From assembly GCA_027065715.1 (NCBI GenBank), contig JAMONO010000084.1, forward strand, positions 1-35,194: DNA of 35,194 nucleotides, given 5' to 3'. Made by a program: the position numbers and the translations under genes. How positions within the stretch are numbered: the stretch's first letter is position 1; each line of letters starts with the position of its first letter. The notes under the pieces are model-generated. The model had not been told where the DNA came from and did not search any database. It was given only the letters and a program-made list of their open reading frames with translations. This document shows, piece after piece, positions 6,561 to 14,249 of the stretch. The DNA comes from Flavobacteriales bacterium (lineage in GTDB: Bacteria; Bacteroidota; Bacteroidia; Flavobacteriales; Flavobacteriaceae).

Positions 6561-9077
6561 ATGAAAATACTTCAAAAATATCTTTCTTTTTTGGTTTTTC
6601 TCATCGGAATATTGTTTTTTATTCAATGTTCAACACAGCGTAACAATTTGGTAAACAGAAACTTACATCAACTTTCAACCAAATATAACGTTTTGTTTAA
6701 CGGCGAAGAAGCCCTCAACAAAGAACTGCAACAAATACACGAAAATTTTCATGACAATTTTTTTGAAATTCTTCCCGTTGAACAATTCAACGCCAAATAT
6801 GAAATATTGATGCCCGGACAGCGCAGCACAACCGCCAATTTGGAACGTGCCGAAGAAAAAGCCGTAAAAGCCATTCAAAAACATTCGATGGAAATACGCG
6901 GTGTACAAGAAAACAATCAAATAGACAATGCTTATTTGCTCTTGGGCAAAAGCCGTTACTATCAAAAAAGATTTTTGGCGGCACTGGATGCTTTTAATTA
7001 CGAATTAGACAACGATTTTAAGTCTAATTTGCGTCCTTTATTCAAATTTTGGCGCGAAAAAACCAATATTCGAATGGACAACAACGAACAAGCCATTCGC
7101 AACTTGCAATTTCTTGCCCGTCAAGACGATACTCCGCAGAACATCAAATCCGAAGCTTATGCTTATGCCGGTCAGGCACTTATCAAAATAGACAGTTTAT
7201 CCAAAGCCGCTCTTAGTTTGCAACAAGCTGCCCGTTTGGCAAAAGACAGAGAAAAAAAAGCGCGTTATTTGTTCATAACCGCACAACTGCTTGACCACTT
7301 AAACCTCAACGATTCGGCAGTCTCGTTTCTGCAACAAATCGAAGCTATGAAACGCCCCCGCAAATACAGTTTGCAAGCAGAGTTATACAGATACCACCTT
7401 TCATTAAACAATACCGAACAACATCCCGAGATGCTCGAAGCTTTATATACCAAACTCAAACGATACGAATATCATAAATTTTATCCGTATATCAATTACC
7501 AAATAGGCGAAATATTTCACAGTGAAGACAGTTTAAATACAGCCGTCAATTATTATACCTCGGCTGCTCGTTCGCAAGACAAACAACTCAAAGAAAAAGC
7601 TTACGAACAAATGAGTAAAATCGGATTTCAAAAAAAAGATTACCTCATGGCAGGTGCTTACCTCGACAGCTTGTTGCAAGTAATGCCTCAAGAAACACTT
7701 AAATACCTAAAAACCAAACACAAAAGACAAAATATAGACGACATTATCGTGCTCGAAAAGAAAATAAAACGCAATGACAGTATCATGAAACTTGTCAATG
7801 CCGATAGCTTACAAAGGGTCAAAATGATACAAGATTACATAAATCGTCTTCGCGAAAATGAAGCGGCTCAAATGAACAAATCAGAAGAAAATTTTATGGA
7901 AGTTAAACCCAAATATGCCACTTTTTATTTTTATAACCAAGATTTGGTAAACAACGGAAAAAAATATTTTAAAGATACTTGGGGTACTTTTTCGCTGGCA
8001 GATATGTGGCGTCTCAAAAACAAAATGAGCATGGAAGACCTGCCCGACGAAGAAGAAACAACCGACGAAGAACAAACAAACGAAACAGATACAAACAATG
8101 AAAAAAACCTGCCCGACAAATACAAAGTAAGTTACTATTACCAACAAATACCGGTTGAACCTCAAAAAATAGACAGTATTGCAGGCGACCTAAATTATGC
8201 ACACTATCAAGTGGGAATGATTTACTACGAAAAATTTAAAGAATTGGAAAAAGCTCGTCAACATTTGGAAACCATGTTGCAATCCAATCCGAAAACCGAA
8301 CTTATTCCTCCGGCAAAATACAATTTATACAAAGTTTATAAAGACTTGGGCAACAATTTAATGGCAGAACATTTGGCTGCCGAAATCGTTCAAAAATACC
8401 CCGAAAGCATCTATGCCGATTTGATAAAAAATCCCGACAAAATTTCGGAGCGTTCCAATAAAGAATTTCAAGCGGCTTATCATAAACTCTATCGTTTATA
8501 TCAACAGCAAAAATACGATTCGTTGCTGCAAATGTCCGATCCCTTGTTAATCAAATTTGGATTTCACCCCGAACTGGGCAAAGTCGAATTGCTTAGAGCC
8601 ACCGCAATAGCCCGTGCCGAAGGCTTAGATGCCTACGAAAAAGCCTTGAAAAATATCATGCTCAAATACCCCAAAAGCCCGTATGAAACAGAAGCCGAAA
8701 AACGCATGAAATTGGTCGAAAAATATAAAAAAGCCACCTATACAACCGCCAAAACCGATTCATACAAATTGGTAATCCCCTACAATATTTTCGATACTTC
8801 GGTCGATAATTTCGTGGCATGTATAAACAAAGTTTTGGAAGAAAACAAAAGCACCCATTTGCATATCTCAAAAGACCCGTTTACACGCCATCAATCTTTT
8901 GTGGTCATACACAATTTTTTGAGTAACCAATCTGCCGAATATTTAGCCGATTTGTTGCAAAAAACCGCTTGTGCACCCAAAAATTATTTTGTAATTTCGT
9001 CGGACAATTACAAAACACTTCAATTGACCAAACGGTTGAAGCAGTATTTGACATTTATTCACAAACAAACAAAATAA
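6561..9077 (+). CDS. sprE: PorW/SprE-type gliding and type IX secretion lipoprotein (TPR)
   Basis: An 838-residue lipoprotein. The signal peptide ends in GILFFIQC with the acylated Cys at residue 23. Immediately after comes the family signature: NRNLHQLSTKYNVLFNGEEA and then DNFFEILPVEQF, as in SprE of Flavobacterium and PorW of Porphyromonas. The remainder is a long array of degenerate TPR helices (for example YLLLGKSRYYQKRFLAALDA), an acidic Glu/Asp/Thr-rich linker at about 495-520, more TPRs, and a small C-terminal domain. The family is needed for type IX protein secretion and gliding and links outer-membrane translocon parts to the ring complex. Bactofilin starts 6 bases after its stop, so they are one operon. 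Confidence 0.9.
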   Translation: MKILQKYLSFLVFLIGILFFIQCSTQRNNLVNRNLHQLSTKYNVLFNGEEALNKELQQIHENFHDNFFEILPVEQFNAKYEILMPGQRSTTANLERAEEKAVKAIQKHSMEIRGVQENNQIDNAYLLLGKSRYYQKRFLAALDAFNYELDNDFKSNLRPLFKFWREKTNIRMDNNEQAIRNLQFLARQDDTPQNIKSEAYAYAGQALIKIDSLSKAALSLQQAARLAKDREKKARYLFITAQLLDHLNLNDSAVSFLQQIEAMKRPRKYSLQAELYRYHLSLNNTEQHPEMLEALYTKLKRYEYHKFYPYINYQIGEIFHSEDSLNTAVNYYTSAARSQDKQLKEKAYEQMSKIGFQKKDYLMAGAYLDSLLQVMPQETLKYLKTKHKRQNIDDIIVLEKKIKRNDSIMKLVNADSLQRVKMIQDYINRLRENEAAQMNKSEENFMEVKPKYATFYFYNQDLVNNGKKYFKDTWGTFSLADMWRLKNKMSMEDLPDEEETTDEEQTNETDTNNEKNLPDKYKVSYYYQQIPVEPQKIDSIAGDLNYAHYQVGMIYYEKFKELEKARQHLETMLQSNPKTELIPPAKYNLYKVYKDLGNNLMAEHLAAEIVQKYPESIYADLIKNPDKISERSNKEFQAAYHKLYRLYQQQKYDSLLQMSDPLLIKFGFHPELGKVELLRATAIARAEGLDAYEKALKNIMLKYPKSPYETEAEKRMKLVEKYKKATYTTAKTDSYKLVIPYNIFDTSVDNFVACINKVLEENKSTHLHISKDPFTRHQSFVVIHNFLSNQSAEYLADLLQKTACAPKNYFVISSDNYKTLQLTKRLKQYLTFIHKQTK

Positions 9078-9083
9078 CAAACC

Positions 9084-9473
9084 ATGTTTGCAGAAAAGAA
9101 AAAAAACAGCAACGAGTTTTCAAAACTTCCTAATCATATAGGAGCCACTACCAAAATAAAAGGTGATATCAGTTCGGAAGAAGATTTTAGAATTGACGGT
9201 TATTTTGAAGGCAACCTTACCACCACTTCCAAAATTGTATTGGGAGAAAAAGGACAATTGCACGGCAATATTAAATGTGCCAATGCCGAAATTTTAGGCA
9301 AAGTTACCGGCGATTTGGTTGTCGATAACCTACTGAGTATCAAGTCATCGGCTAGCATAGACGGAACGGTAAGTATCGGCAAACTGGCTATTGAACCCGG
9401 TGCGGTATTTAATGCAACATGCACCATGAAAGGCGCTTCAAATCAATCGCATGCCGAAAAAAAAGCCAAATAA
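9084..9473 (+). CDS. Bactofilin (polymer-forming cytoskeletal protein)
   Basis: A 129-residue bactofilin. The DUF583 core (about residues 19-110) is a right-handed beta-helix made of repeated short strands, visible in KIKGDISSEEDFRIDGYFEG, IVLGEKGQLHGNIKC, AEILGKVTGDLVVDN and LSIKSSASIDGTVSIGKL. Flexible charged tails lie at both ends, as usual. Bactofilins form nucleotide-free cytoplasmic or membrane-associated filaments that scaffold cell-wall enzymes and polar structures. It lies between porW and atpZ and overlaps atpZ by 23 bases. The position next to a gliding/secretion gene is conserved in many Flavobacteria, but a functional link is not proven. Confidence 0.92.
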   Translation: MFAEKKKNSNEFSKLPNHIGATTKIKGDISSEEDFRIDGYFEGNLTTTSKIVLGEKGQLHGNIKCANAEILGKVTGDLVVDNLLSIKSSASIDGTVSIGKLAIEPGAVFNATCTMKGASNQSHAEKKAK

Positions 9474-9669
9474 TTTCAGACAATTTATACAATTTACCTC
9501 CATACCCTTCGAGATGTTCATTATTATTTTTGCAGGGTATAAAATCGGGGCATGGTTGGATATAAAATACCCCAACGTGCACAATTATTATACCTTGGGA
9601 TTTACTTTGTTGTCGGTATTGACGGCATTGATATACATCATTAGACGCATACAGAAAATATCGTCATGA
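9451..9669 (+). CDS. atpZ: AtpZ/AtpI-family membrane protein
   Basis: A 72-residue protein with two membrane helices (about residues 17-33 and 43-62). The family signature glycine pattern AGYKIGAWLD sits at the end of helix 1. AtpZ/AtpI proteins assist F-type ATP synthase assembly or magnesium/calcium handling and usually lie just before atpB. The ATG at 9451 is inside the bactofilin gene (23-base overlap), and the stop overlaps the next start (ATGA), so translation is probably coupled on both sides. No ATP synthase gene follows in this window. Confidence 0.85.
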   Translation: MPKKKPNNFRQFIQFTSIPFEMFIIIFAGYKIGAWLDIKYPNVHNYYTLGFTLLSVLTALIYIIRRIQKISS

Positions 9670-10070
9670 AAAAACAAATATTGTTGGTGAGCTCCATTCC
9701 GCTTTTTCCGGGTGCAATATATCTTTTACATCCGATATTTATGCGATTATACAAGGTTAATCAACCTGATTTTGTGCAAAATTTCTATGTTTTTTTAACA
9801 ACAGTCAGCTTAGCTATGTTGCTCAACATTATATTGGTTTATAACCTAAAACCCAAATTTACGGGTTATACCTTTTTGGTATGGTCCATGCTAAAAATTA
9901 TGTTGGTAATGGGTTATTTTATTGTTTTTGTGCTACGGCCTCAATTGCAACTCTCTCACTCCGATATATTTGACATCATGACTTTATATTTCTTATACCT
10001 TATTTATGAAGTGATTTTCGGAATAGTTTTATTACAAAAAAATACTCCAAATCCATCAAGCACCGTATAG
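9666..10070 (+). CDS. Four-helix membrane protein, DUF6168-like
   Basis: A 134-residue integral membrane protein. Four hydrophobic segments lie at about residues 6-23, 41-61, 71-90 and 103-123. It resembles the small protein found between atpZ and atpB in many Flavobacteria (annotated DUF6168, from memory), which is itself comparable to the AtpI position in other phyla. It starts inside the atpZ stop codon. In this genome it is the last gene of the cluster: a 387-base non-coding gap and a BlaI-type operon follow in place of atpB. Confidence 0.7.
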   Translation: MKKQILLVSSIPLFPGAIYLLHPIFMRLYKVNQPDFVQNFYVFLTTVSLAMLLNIILVYNLKPKFTGYTFLVWSMLKIMLVMGYFIVFVLRPQLQLSHSDIFDIMTLYFLYLIYEVIFGIVLLQKNTPNPSSTV

Positions 10071-10257
10071 TTCTTTGACTTAAATTATCTTTCAAACAGT
10101 GCTTTCAAAACCAAATTACCGCTTATTTTACATCAAAAAATTCAAAAAATCTACCCCCTTTTTTAACATAACAAACAGAATAAGCTTTCAGACAAGCAAT
10201 TTTTTTTTATATAAATCACTGATAAACAGATATATCTTAACCAAAACAATTTTTTTT

Positions 10258-10288
10258 ACTAAAAAATTAGTTAAACTAAAAAATTAGT
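10258..10288. promoter_or_regulatory. Tandem palindromic operator of the blaI operon
   Basis: Two exact copies of ACTAAAAAATTAGT (10258-10271 and 10275-10288) are separated by 3 bases, giving 17 bases centre to centre. Each is a dyad, ACTAA / TTAGT around four A. They abut and cover the expected -33 region of the promoter whose -7 element begins 2 bases after the second copy. This fits binding by two BlaI/MecI-type dimers that shut off their own operon. Confidence 0.7.
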
Positions 10289-10290
10289 TT

Positions 10291-10298
10291 TATATTTG
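10291..10298 (+). promoter_or_regulatory. -7 element of the blaI operon promoter
   Basis: TATATTTG is an exact match to TAnnTTTG, followed by the common C. Transcription would begin near 10304, giving a long leader of about 150 bases that contains the repeat at 10321-10411. Confidence 0.6.
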
Positions 10299-10320
10299 CA
10301 TCATATTTAAAATAATATTT

Positions 10321-10411
10321 CATTAAGAACGGAGCAGCAACGAGGCGATTAAGCCATAAATTGATTTTGAAAAGATTACCGTTTTGCTTGTAGCACGTGT
10401 TAAAATAACAA
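10321..10411. repeat. REP-like intergenic repeat, copy 2 (in blaI leader)
   Basis: It starts CATTAAGAACGGAGCAGCAA, continues CGAGGCGATTAAG, and after a short AT-rich loop has AAAGATTACC...GCACGTG...AATAACA. The order and spacing match copy 1 at 6241-6340 (aacgAAGcga/GCGAGGtGA, then AAAGATTgCC, CACG, AATAAC), though many positions differ. Confidence 0.4.
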
Positions 10412-10457
10412 TTTTTATAAACAAAAAAGATAAAAAAAATATCAAAAACAATAAAAT

Positions 10458-10817
10458 ATGAAACAATTAACCAAAGCCGAAGAACAAATTATTCAAATAA
10501 TGTGGCAGCTTGGCAAAACAACCGTCAAAGAAATAAGAGCCCAAATGTCCGACCCCAAACCGGCTGTCAATACCGTATCCACCATTGTTAGAATTTTGGA
10601 AAGCAAAGGCTTTGTCGCTCATGAAAAAAAAGGACGCGGTTATTTGTATTATCCGGTGGTTCAAAAAGAAGACTATACCCGACATAGTTTACGTCAAATA
10701 ATCAACAACTATTTTGACGGTTCATTTAAAAATTTGGTTTCTTTTTTTGCCAAAAAAGAATCCGTTGATGTGCGAGAATTAGAAGATATTTTAAAAGAAT
10801 TAAATAAAAACAAATAA
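10458..10817 (+). CDS. blaI: BlaI/MecI/CopY family repressor
   Basis: A 119-residue winged-helix repressor. The N-terminal DNA-binding domain shows LTKAEEQIIQIMWQLGKTTV, the recognition-helix region PAVNTVSTIVRILESKGFV and the wing HEKKGRGYLYYPVV. A C-terminal helical dimerisation part follows. In the model systems BlaI or MecI represses its operon until cleaved by, or because of, the BlaR1/MecR1 metalloprotease. That partner is encoded 3 bases downstream. The tandem palindromes upstream are the likely binding sites, so autoregulation is expected. In Bacteroidota such pairs often control functions other than beta-lactam resistance; no beta-lactamase gene is present here. Confidence 0.92.
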   Translation: MKQLTKAEEQIIQIMWQLGKTTVKEIRAQMSDPKPAVNTVSTIVRILESKGFVAHEKKGRGYLYYPVVQKEDYTRHSLRQIINNYFDGSFKNLVSFFAKKESVDVRELEDILKELNKNK

Positions 10818-10820
10818 GTC

Positions 10821-12248
10821 ATGTTGTTTTATTTTTTACAAGTATTTCTTTTGCAATTTGTTTTTTTGCTGTTTTATTATTGGTTTTTACGCAAAGAAAC
10901 TTTTTTTCAGTGGAACAGAATTTATTTGCTTGTTACCGGCATATTGTCTTTTGTCATTCCGTTGTTTCGTTTGAGATGGCTGACTCACAATCAAGCATTA
11001 ACGCAACACTTGGAACCGGTTATTATCGGCAGCAATAATTTGAAAACAAACCTGTATCAACAAGTGGAAATGAACTACAATCAGCCGCTTTTATGGTTTT
11101 ATTTTGTCGGATTGGTATCTTTTGCGATGCTGTTTTTTATCAAATTATACAAAATATTTTTATTGATACAAAAACACAAAATCATTAAAAAATCCGGATA
11201 TACAATAATTTTATTAACCGAAAAACACGAAGTGTTTTCTTTTTTAAACTATATTTTTATCGACGAACATTTGTTGCAAAACAATAACCTGCCTGTTATC
11301 ACACATGAGTTGGTGCACTTAAAAGAAAAACATTGGTTGGATTTGTTGATTTTCGAATTGCTTAAAATCTTTTATTGGTTCAATCCGTTTTTGTGGTTAT
11401 ATCAAAAAGAATTGGAACTGGTGCACGAATTTATTGCCGATAAAACCGTATTGCAAAATCATCCTTTGACCAATTATTTCAATCAAATTTTGCAAGAAAC
11501 TTTTCATGTGCGAAAAATTTCTTTTGTCAATCAATTTTATCAACCCAAATTATTAAAAAAACGTATTATGATGCAAAAAAGACCTCCCTCAAAACATTGG
11601 ACAAAAATAAAATATGCAGCTTTCGTTTTTGTCTTGTTAGCTCTGATAAGCATAGTAGATGCTTGTAAAAACGAGACTTTGTCCGAGAATGAAAATATCA
11701 TTACAGCCGAAGCCTTGAAAAAAATAGACGCTAATGATGTTGCTTCCATCAAAGTAACCAAAAATCCGGATAAGATCACCATAAAGACTAACAACGGTGA
11801 AGAAAAAGTGTACTATCCTGCCGAAAATGATCCGTTTATTCTCCAATTGAATAATAACAAAAATATTGATAATGACGACGACGACATCGAAAAATCTTTT
11901 CTCTTTGTTGAGGTACCTCCGGTATATAAAGGTTGTGAAGGTTTAATTGGACAGGAAGCCAAAGATTGCTTTTCTGAAAAAATACGTGAATTTGTCGCCA
12001 AAAATTTTCGAACCGATTTGGCTGACAGTTTAAACCTAAAAGGGCAAAGGATAAAAATACTTACCATGTTTACCTTTGATACAAAAGGAAAAGTAACACG
12101 TATCAAAGCTCGTTCCAAATACAAAATTTTTGAAAAAGAAGCCAAACGTGTGATTGCTCTATTGCCAAAAGTAACTCCCGGTAAACAAAACGGCAAACCT
12201 ATAAAAGTTACTTACACTTTACCGATTATTTTTAAAATTGATAAATAG
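10821..12248 (+). CDS. blaR1: BlaR1-like M56 membrane metalloprotease with TonB C-terminal domain
   Basis: A 475-residue membrane protein. Three or four helices in the first 260 residues surround an M56 zinc site: H162-E-L-V-H166, with the downstream LVHEFIADK segment (His202/Glu203) supplying the third ligand. A further helix lies at about 263-282. The outside part is not a penicillin-binding sensor. It has an acidic linker and, at about 385-475, a TonB-C-like domain (VPPVYKGCEG..., MFTFDTKGKVTRIKARSK, YTLPIIFKID). Proteases of this type sense an envelope signal and inactivate the BlaI repressor. The TonB-C module suggests the signal may be a periplasmic protein contact, which is inference. 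It sits 3 bases after blaI. Confidence 0.88.
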   Translation: MLFYFLQVFLLQFVFLLFYYWFLRKETFFQWNRIYLLVTGILSFVIPLFRLRWLTHNQALTQHLEPVIIGSNNLKTNLYQQVEMNYNQPLLWFYFVGLVSFAMLFFIKLYKIFLLIQKHKIIKKSGYTIILLTEKHEVFSFLNYIFIDEHLLQNNNLPVITHELVHLKEKHWLDLLIFELLKIFYWFNPFLWLYQKELELVHEFIADKTVLQNHPLTNYFNQILQETFHVRKISFVNQFYQPKLLKKRIMMQKRPPSKHWTKIKYAAFVFVLLALISIVDACKNETLSENENIITAEALKKIDANDVASIKVTKNPDKITIKTNNGEEKVYYPAENDPFILQLNNNKNIDNDDDDIEKSFLFVEVPPVYKGCEGLIGQEAKDCFSEKIREFVAKNFRTDLADSLNLKGQRIKILTMFTFDTKGKVTRIKARSKYKIFEKEAKRVIALLPKVTPGKQNGKPIKVTYTLPIIFKIDK

Positions 12249-12249
12249 A

Positions 12250-13005
12250 ATGAAATTGAAAAAAATTTGGGTATTATCTTTATTTTTGGGGCTTTTGGTT
12301 CATTGCAGCAGTAGTCAATCCATTGTTCCGCATACATATTTTAAAGCCGAAACCGATGCTTATCTTTCAAAAGGCAAAACCAAATATTATATTAAAACCG
12401 ATTTGCAAAATATCAATGACAGTATAGGAAGATTTATTTCAAATCACCCGCGCCGTTTTCAATATTTTGTCAAACAATGTGTTAATATTTTTCATTTAAA
12501 ATCGTATGCTCCCGATAGCTTATCGGTTCAAACCGAATTTAAAAAAATATTGGATGCAACACCTTGTACCGGTATTTTTTCTCGATTAATTTTATCCGTT
12601 CCCGACAAGGATACGATTCCCATAAAAAAAGTGATGCAAGTTGCTTCAAAGTTTTTTTATTTAAACAAACAGCCGAACAATAAAGCGGTTGCCGTACATG
12701 TATGCAAAACACTAAACGACTATCACAACGCATATAATACCGATGATTTGTTATTGCAGTCATTGATGTATGAAGCAATTTTTGAAGGAATATCACAAGA
12801 AGAACGACCCGATTTTTTGAAAGAACTAAATAGAAAAACACCCGAAATCGTAAAAAAATACCAACAAGAAACAAATACCGACAGCTTGGTTCACTTGGCA
12901 CGTATCGAAATTTTTAATACCATGAAACACTCAAAATCATTAAAAAGATATTTAATAAAATGGTTTAATGAACACAAAAACAATTTACCAATCGTTCTCC
13001 AATGA
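12250..13005 (+). CDS. Predicted lipoprotein of the BlaI/BlaR1 operon
   Basis: This is a 251-residue protein starting at the ATG at 12250, just after the blaR1 stop (a reading from 12238 would need an alternative start). The N-terminus MKLKKIWVLSLFLGLLVHCSSS is a lipoprotein signal with the Cys at about residue 19. The mature part is mostly helical, with Lys/Asn-rich segments and two or three Cys (QCVNIF, ATPCTG). I recognise no domain. It overlaps the following TPR gene by 4 bases (ATGA), so it belongs to the same operon and is presumably induced with it. It may be an envelope target or a co-sensor of the regulator. Confidence 0.75.
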   Translation: MKLKKIWVLSLFLGLLVHCSSSQSIVPHTYFKAETDAYLSKGKTKYYIKTDLQNINDSIGRFISNHPRRFQYFVKQCVNIFHLKSYAPDSLSVQTEFKKILDATPCTGIFSRLILSVPDKDTIPIKKVMQVASKFFYLNKQPNNKAVAVHVCKTLNDYHNAYNTDDLLLQSLMYEAIFEGISQEERPDFLKELNRKTPEIVKKYQQETNTDSLVHLARIEIFNTMKHSKSLKRYLIKWFNEHKNNLPIVLQ

Positions 13006-14186
13006 AAAAATTTATTCTTGTTTTTTTCACCATTGTTCAAATTTATGCCCAAAATTATCGACGACAAATAACCGAACTTAACCGACAACCCGAATCTGTT
13101 CAAAAATATGAAGAACTGGGCAAAATTTATGATGAAATTGAAAATTATCCGAAAGCGATAGAATATTATGTCAAGGCACTAAAATTACGCCCCGAACACA
13201 CTCCTTTAATGTCCAAATTGTCAAGAGTATATCAACGCTATGGACAAATAAAAAAGGCAGTTCAAATAAGTGAAAAAATCATACAAAAAGACAGTTCAAA
13301 TTATCTGGAACAATACCGCTTGTCAAAACTTTATGCCCAAGTCGGAAATCGAAGCAAAGCCTTAAATATTTTGTATCGATTGGTTCAATCGGACCCTACC
13401 AATGCCAATTATCACTACAAAATCGGTTTATACGAATCGGATATAAATCGTCGTCTCGATGCTTTTTTGCGGGCTTATCACCGCGATTCAATGCACAAAA
13501 AAAATTTGTATATGCTTATTGCAAGTTACAAATCCATTCATTTTATCGATTCGGCAACATATTATACCGACAAAGCTCTTTCGGTTTACCCTTATGATAC
13601 CAAATTTCTGCGTCAAAAAGTAATTGCCGATTACAGACAACGAGATTATAAAGGTATGCTTCGTTATTTGAAACGTTTGGACAGTTTAAGATATGATTCA
13701 CTGTTTGTTTATAAAAATACGGGATTGGCATATTTGAAGTTGGCACAATCAAACAAAGCGGAATATTTTTTACAAAAAGCCATTCAACAGGATAGACAAG
13801 ATCCGGTTAATTACTATTATATGGGATTGATTTACAAGCAAAGAAATAAATGGAAAAAAGCCGAAAAATACTTTCATAAAGCCATTCAATTAAAAAAACC
13901 ACAGATCGATAAAGAATATTTTGAGCTGGGTATGATTGCCAAATTACAAAAACAGTACCGCAAAGCGCTCAATTTGTTTCAAAAATCATTCAATAATAAT
14001 CCGAAAAATAAAGAAGCTTTGTTACAGTTGGCTTTTGTGTCGGAAGCCTATTATCGTTCACCCGAACAGGCTATTAAGTATTACGAAAAATATTTGTCTC
14101 TTTTTAAGCATAAAGATGCGTCGTTAAGTCTTTTTGTTCAAAAAGAACTAAAAAAATTAAAAGAAAAGTCCTTTATAAAACAATAA
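13002..14186 (+). CDS. Exported TPR-repeat protein
   Basis: A 394-residue protein with a short signal peptide (MKKFILVFFTIVQIYAQ, no lipobox) followed by about nine TPR units that fill the mature chain. Clear ones include YEELGKIYDEIENYPKAIEY, YRLSKLYAQVGNRSKALNIL, YYYMGLIYKQRNKWKKAEKY and FELGMIAKLQKQYRKALNLF. TPR arrays act as protein-binding scaffolds; here it should be periplasmic. It starts within the stop of the lipoprotein gene and ends the BlaI/BlaR1 operon. No enzymatic domain is present. The partner cannot be read from the sequence. Confidence 0.85.
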   Translation: MKKFILVFFTIVQIYAQNYRRQITELNRQPESVQKYEELGKIYDEIENYPKAIEYYVKALKLRPEHTPLMSKLSRVYQRYGQIKKAVQISEKIIQKDSSNYLEQYRLSKLYAQVGNRSKALNILYRLVQSDPTNANYHYKIGLYESDINRRLDAFLRAYHRDSMHKKNLYMLIASYKSIHFIDSATYYTDKALSVYPYDTKFLRQKVIADYRQRDYKGMLRYLKRLDSLRYDSLFVYKNTGLAYLKLAQSNKAEYFLQKAIQQDRQDPVNYYYMGLIYKQRNKWKKAEKYFHKAIQLKKPQIDKEYFELGMIAKLQKQYRKALNLFQKSFNNNPKNKEALLQLAFVSEAYYRSPEQAIKYYEKYLSLFKHKDASLSLFVQKELKKLKEKSFIKQ

Positions 14187-14249
14187 CTAAATGATTGTTA
14201 ATCGCTTATAAACAATTTAAAAAGAAATATCAGATTAAATTCAGATCTG

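Larger units (their letters stand above)
10071..10457. other. Gene-free stretch carrying the blaI control region
   Basis: This gap holds very AT-rich sequence (10071-10257), the double palindromic operator (10258-10288), a -7 promoter element (10291-10298), a diverged REP-like repeat (10321-10411) and an A-rich leader before blaI. An open frame over 10099-10287 is Lys/Phe/Asn-rich and shows no domain. I see no remnant of atpB or another ATP synthase gene. Confidence 0.6.

Noticed and set aside
10099-10287. A 62-codon plus-strand open frame between the four-helix protein and blaI
   Set aside because: It is made of Lys, Phe, Asn and Ile from AT-rich sequence, has no domain, and runs through the operator. 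It is best explained as chance.
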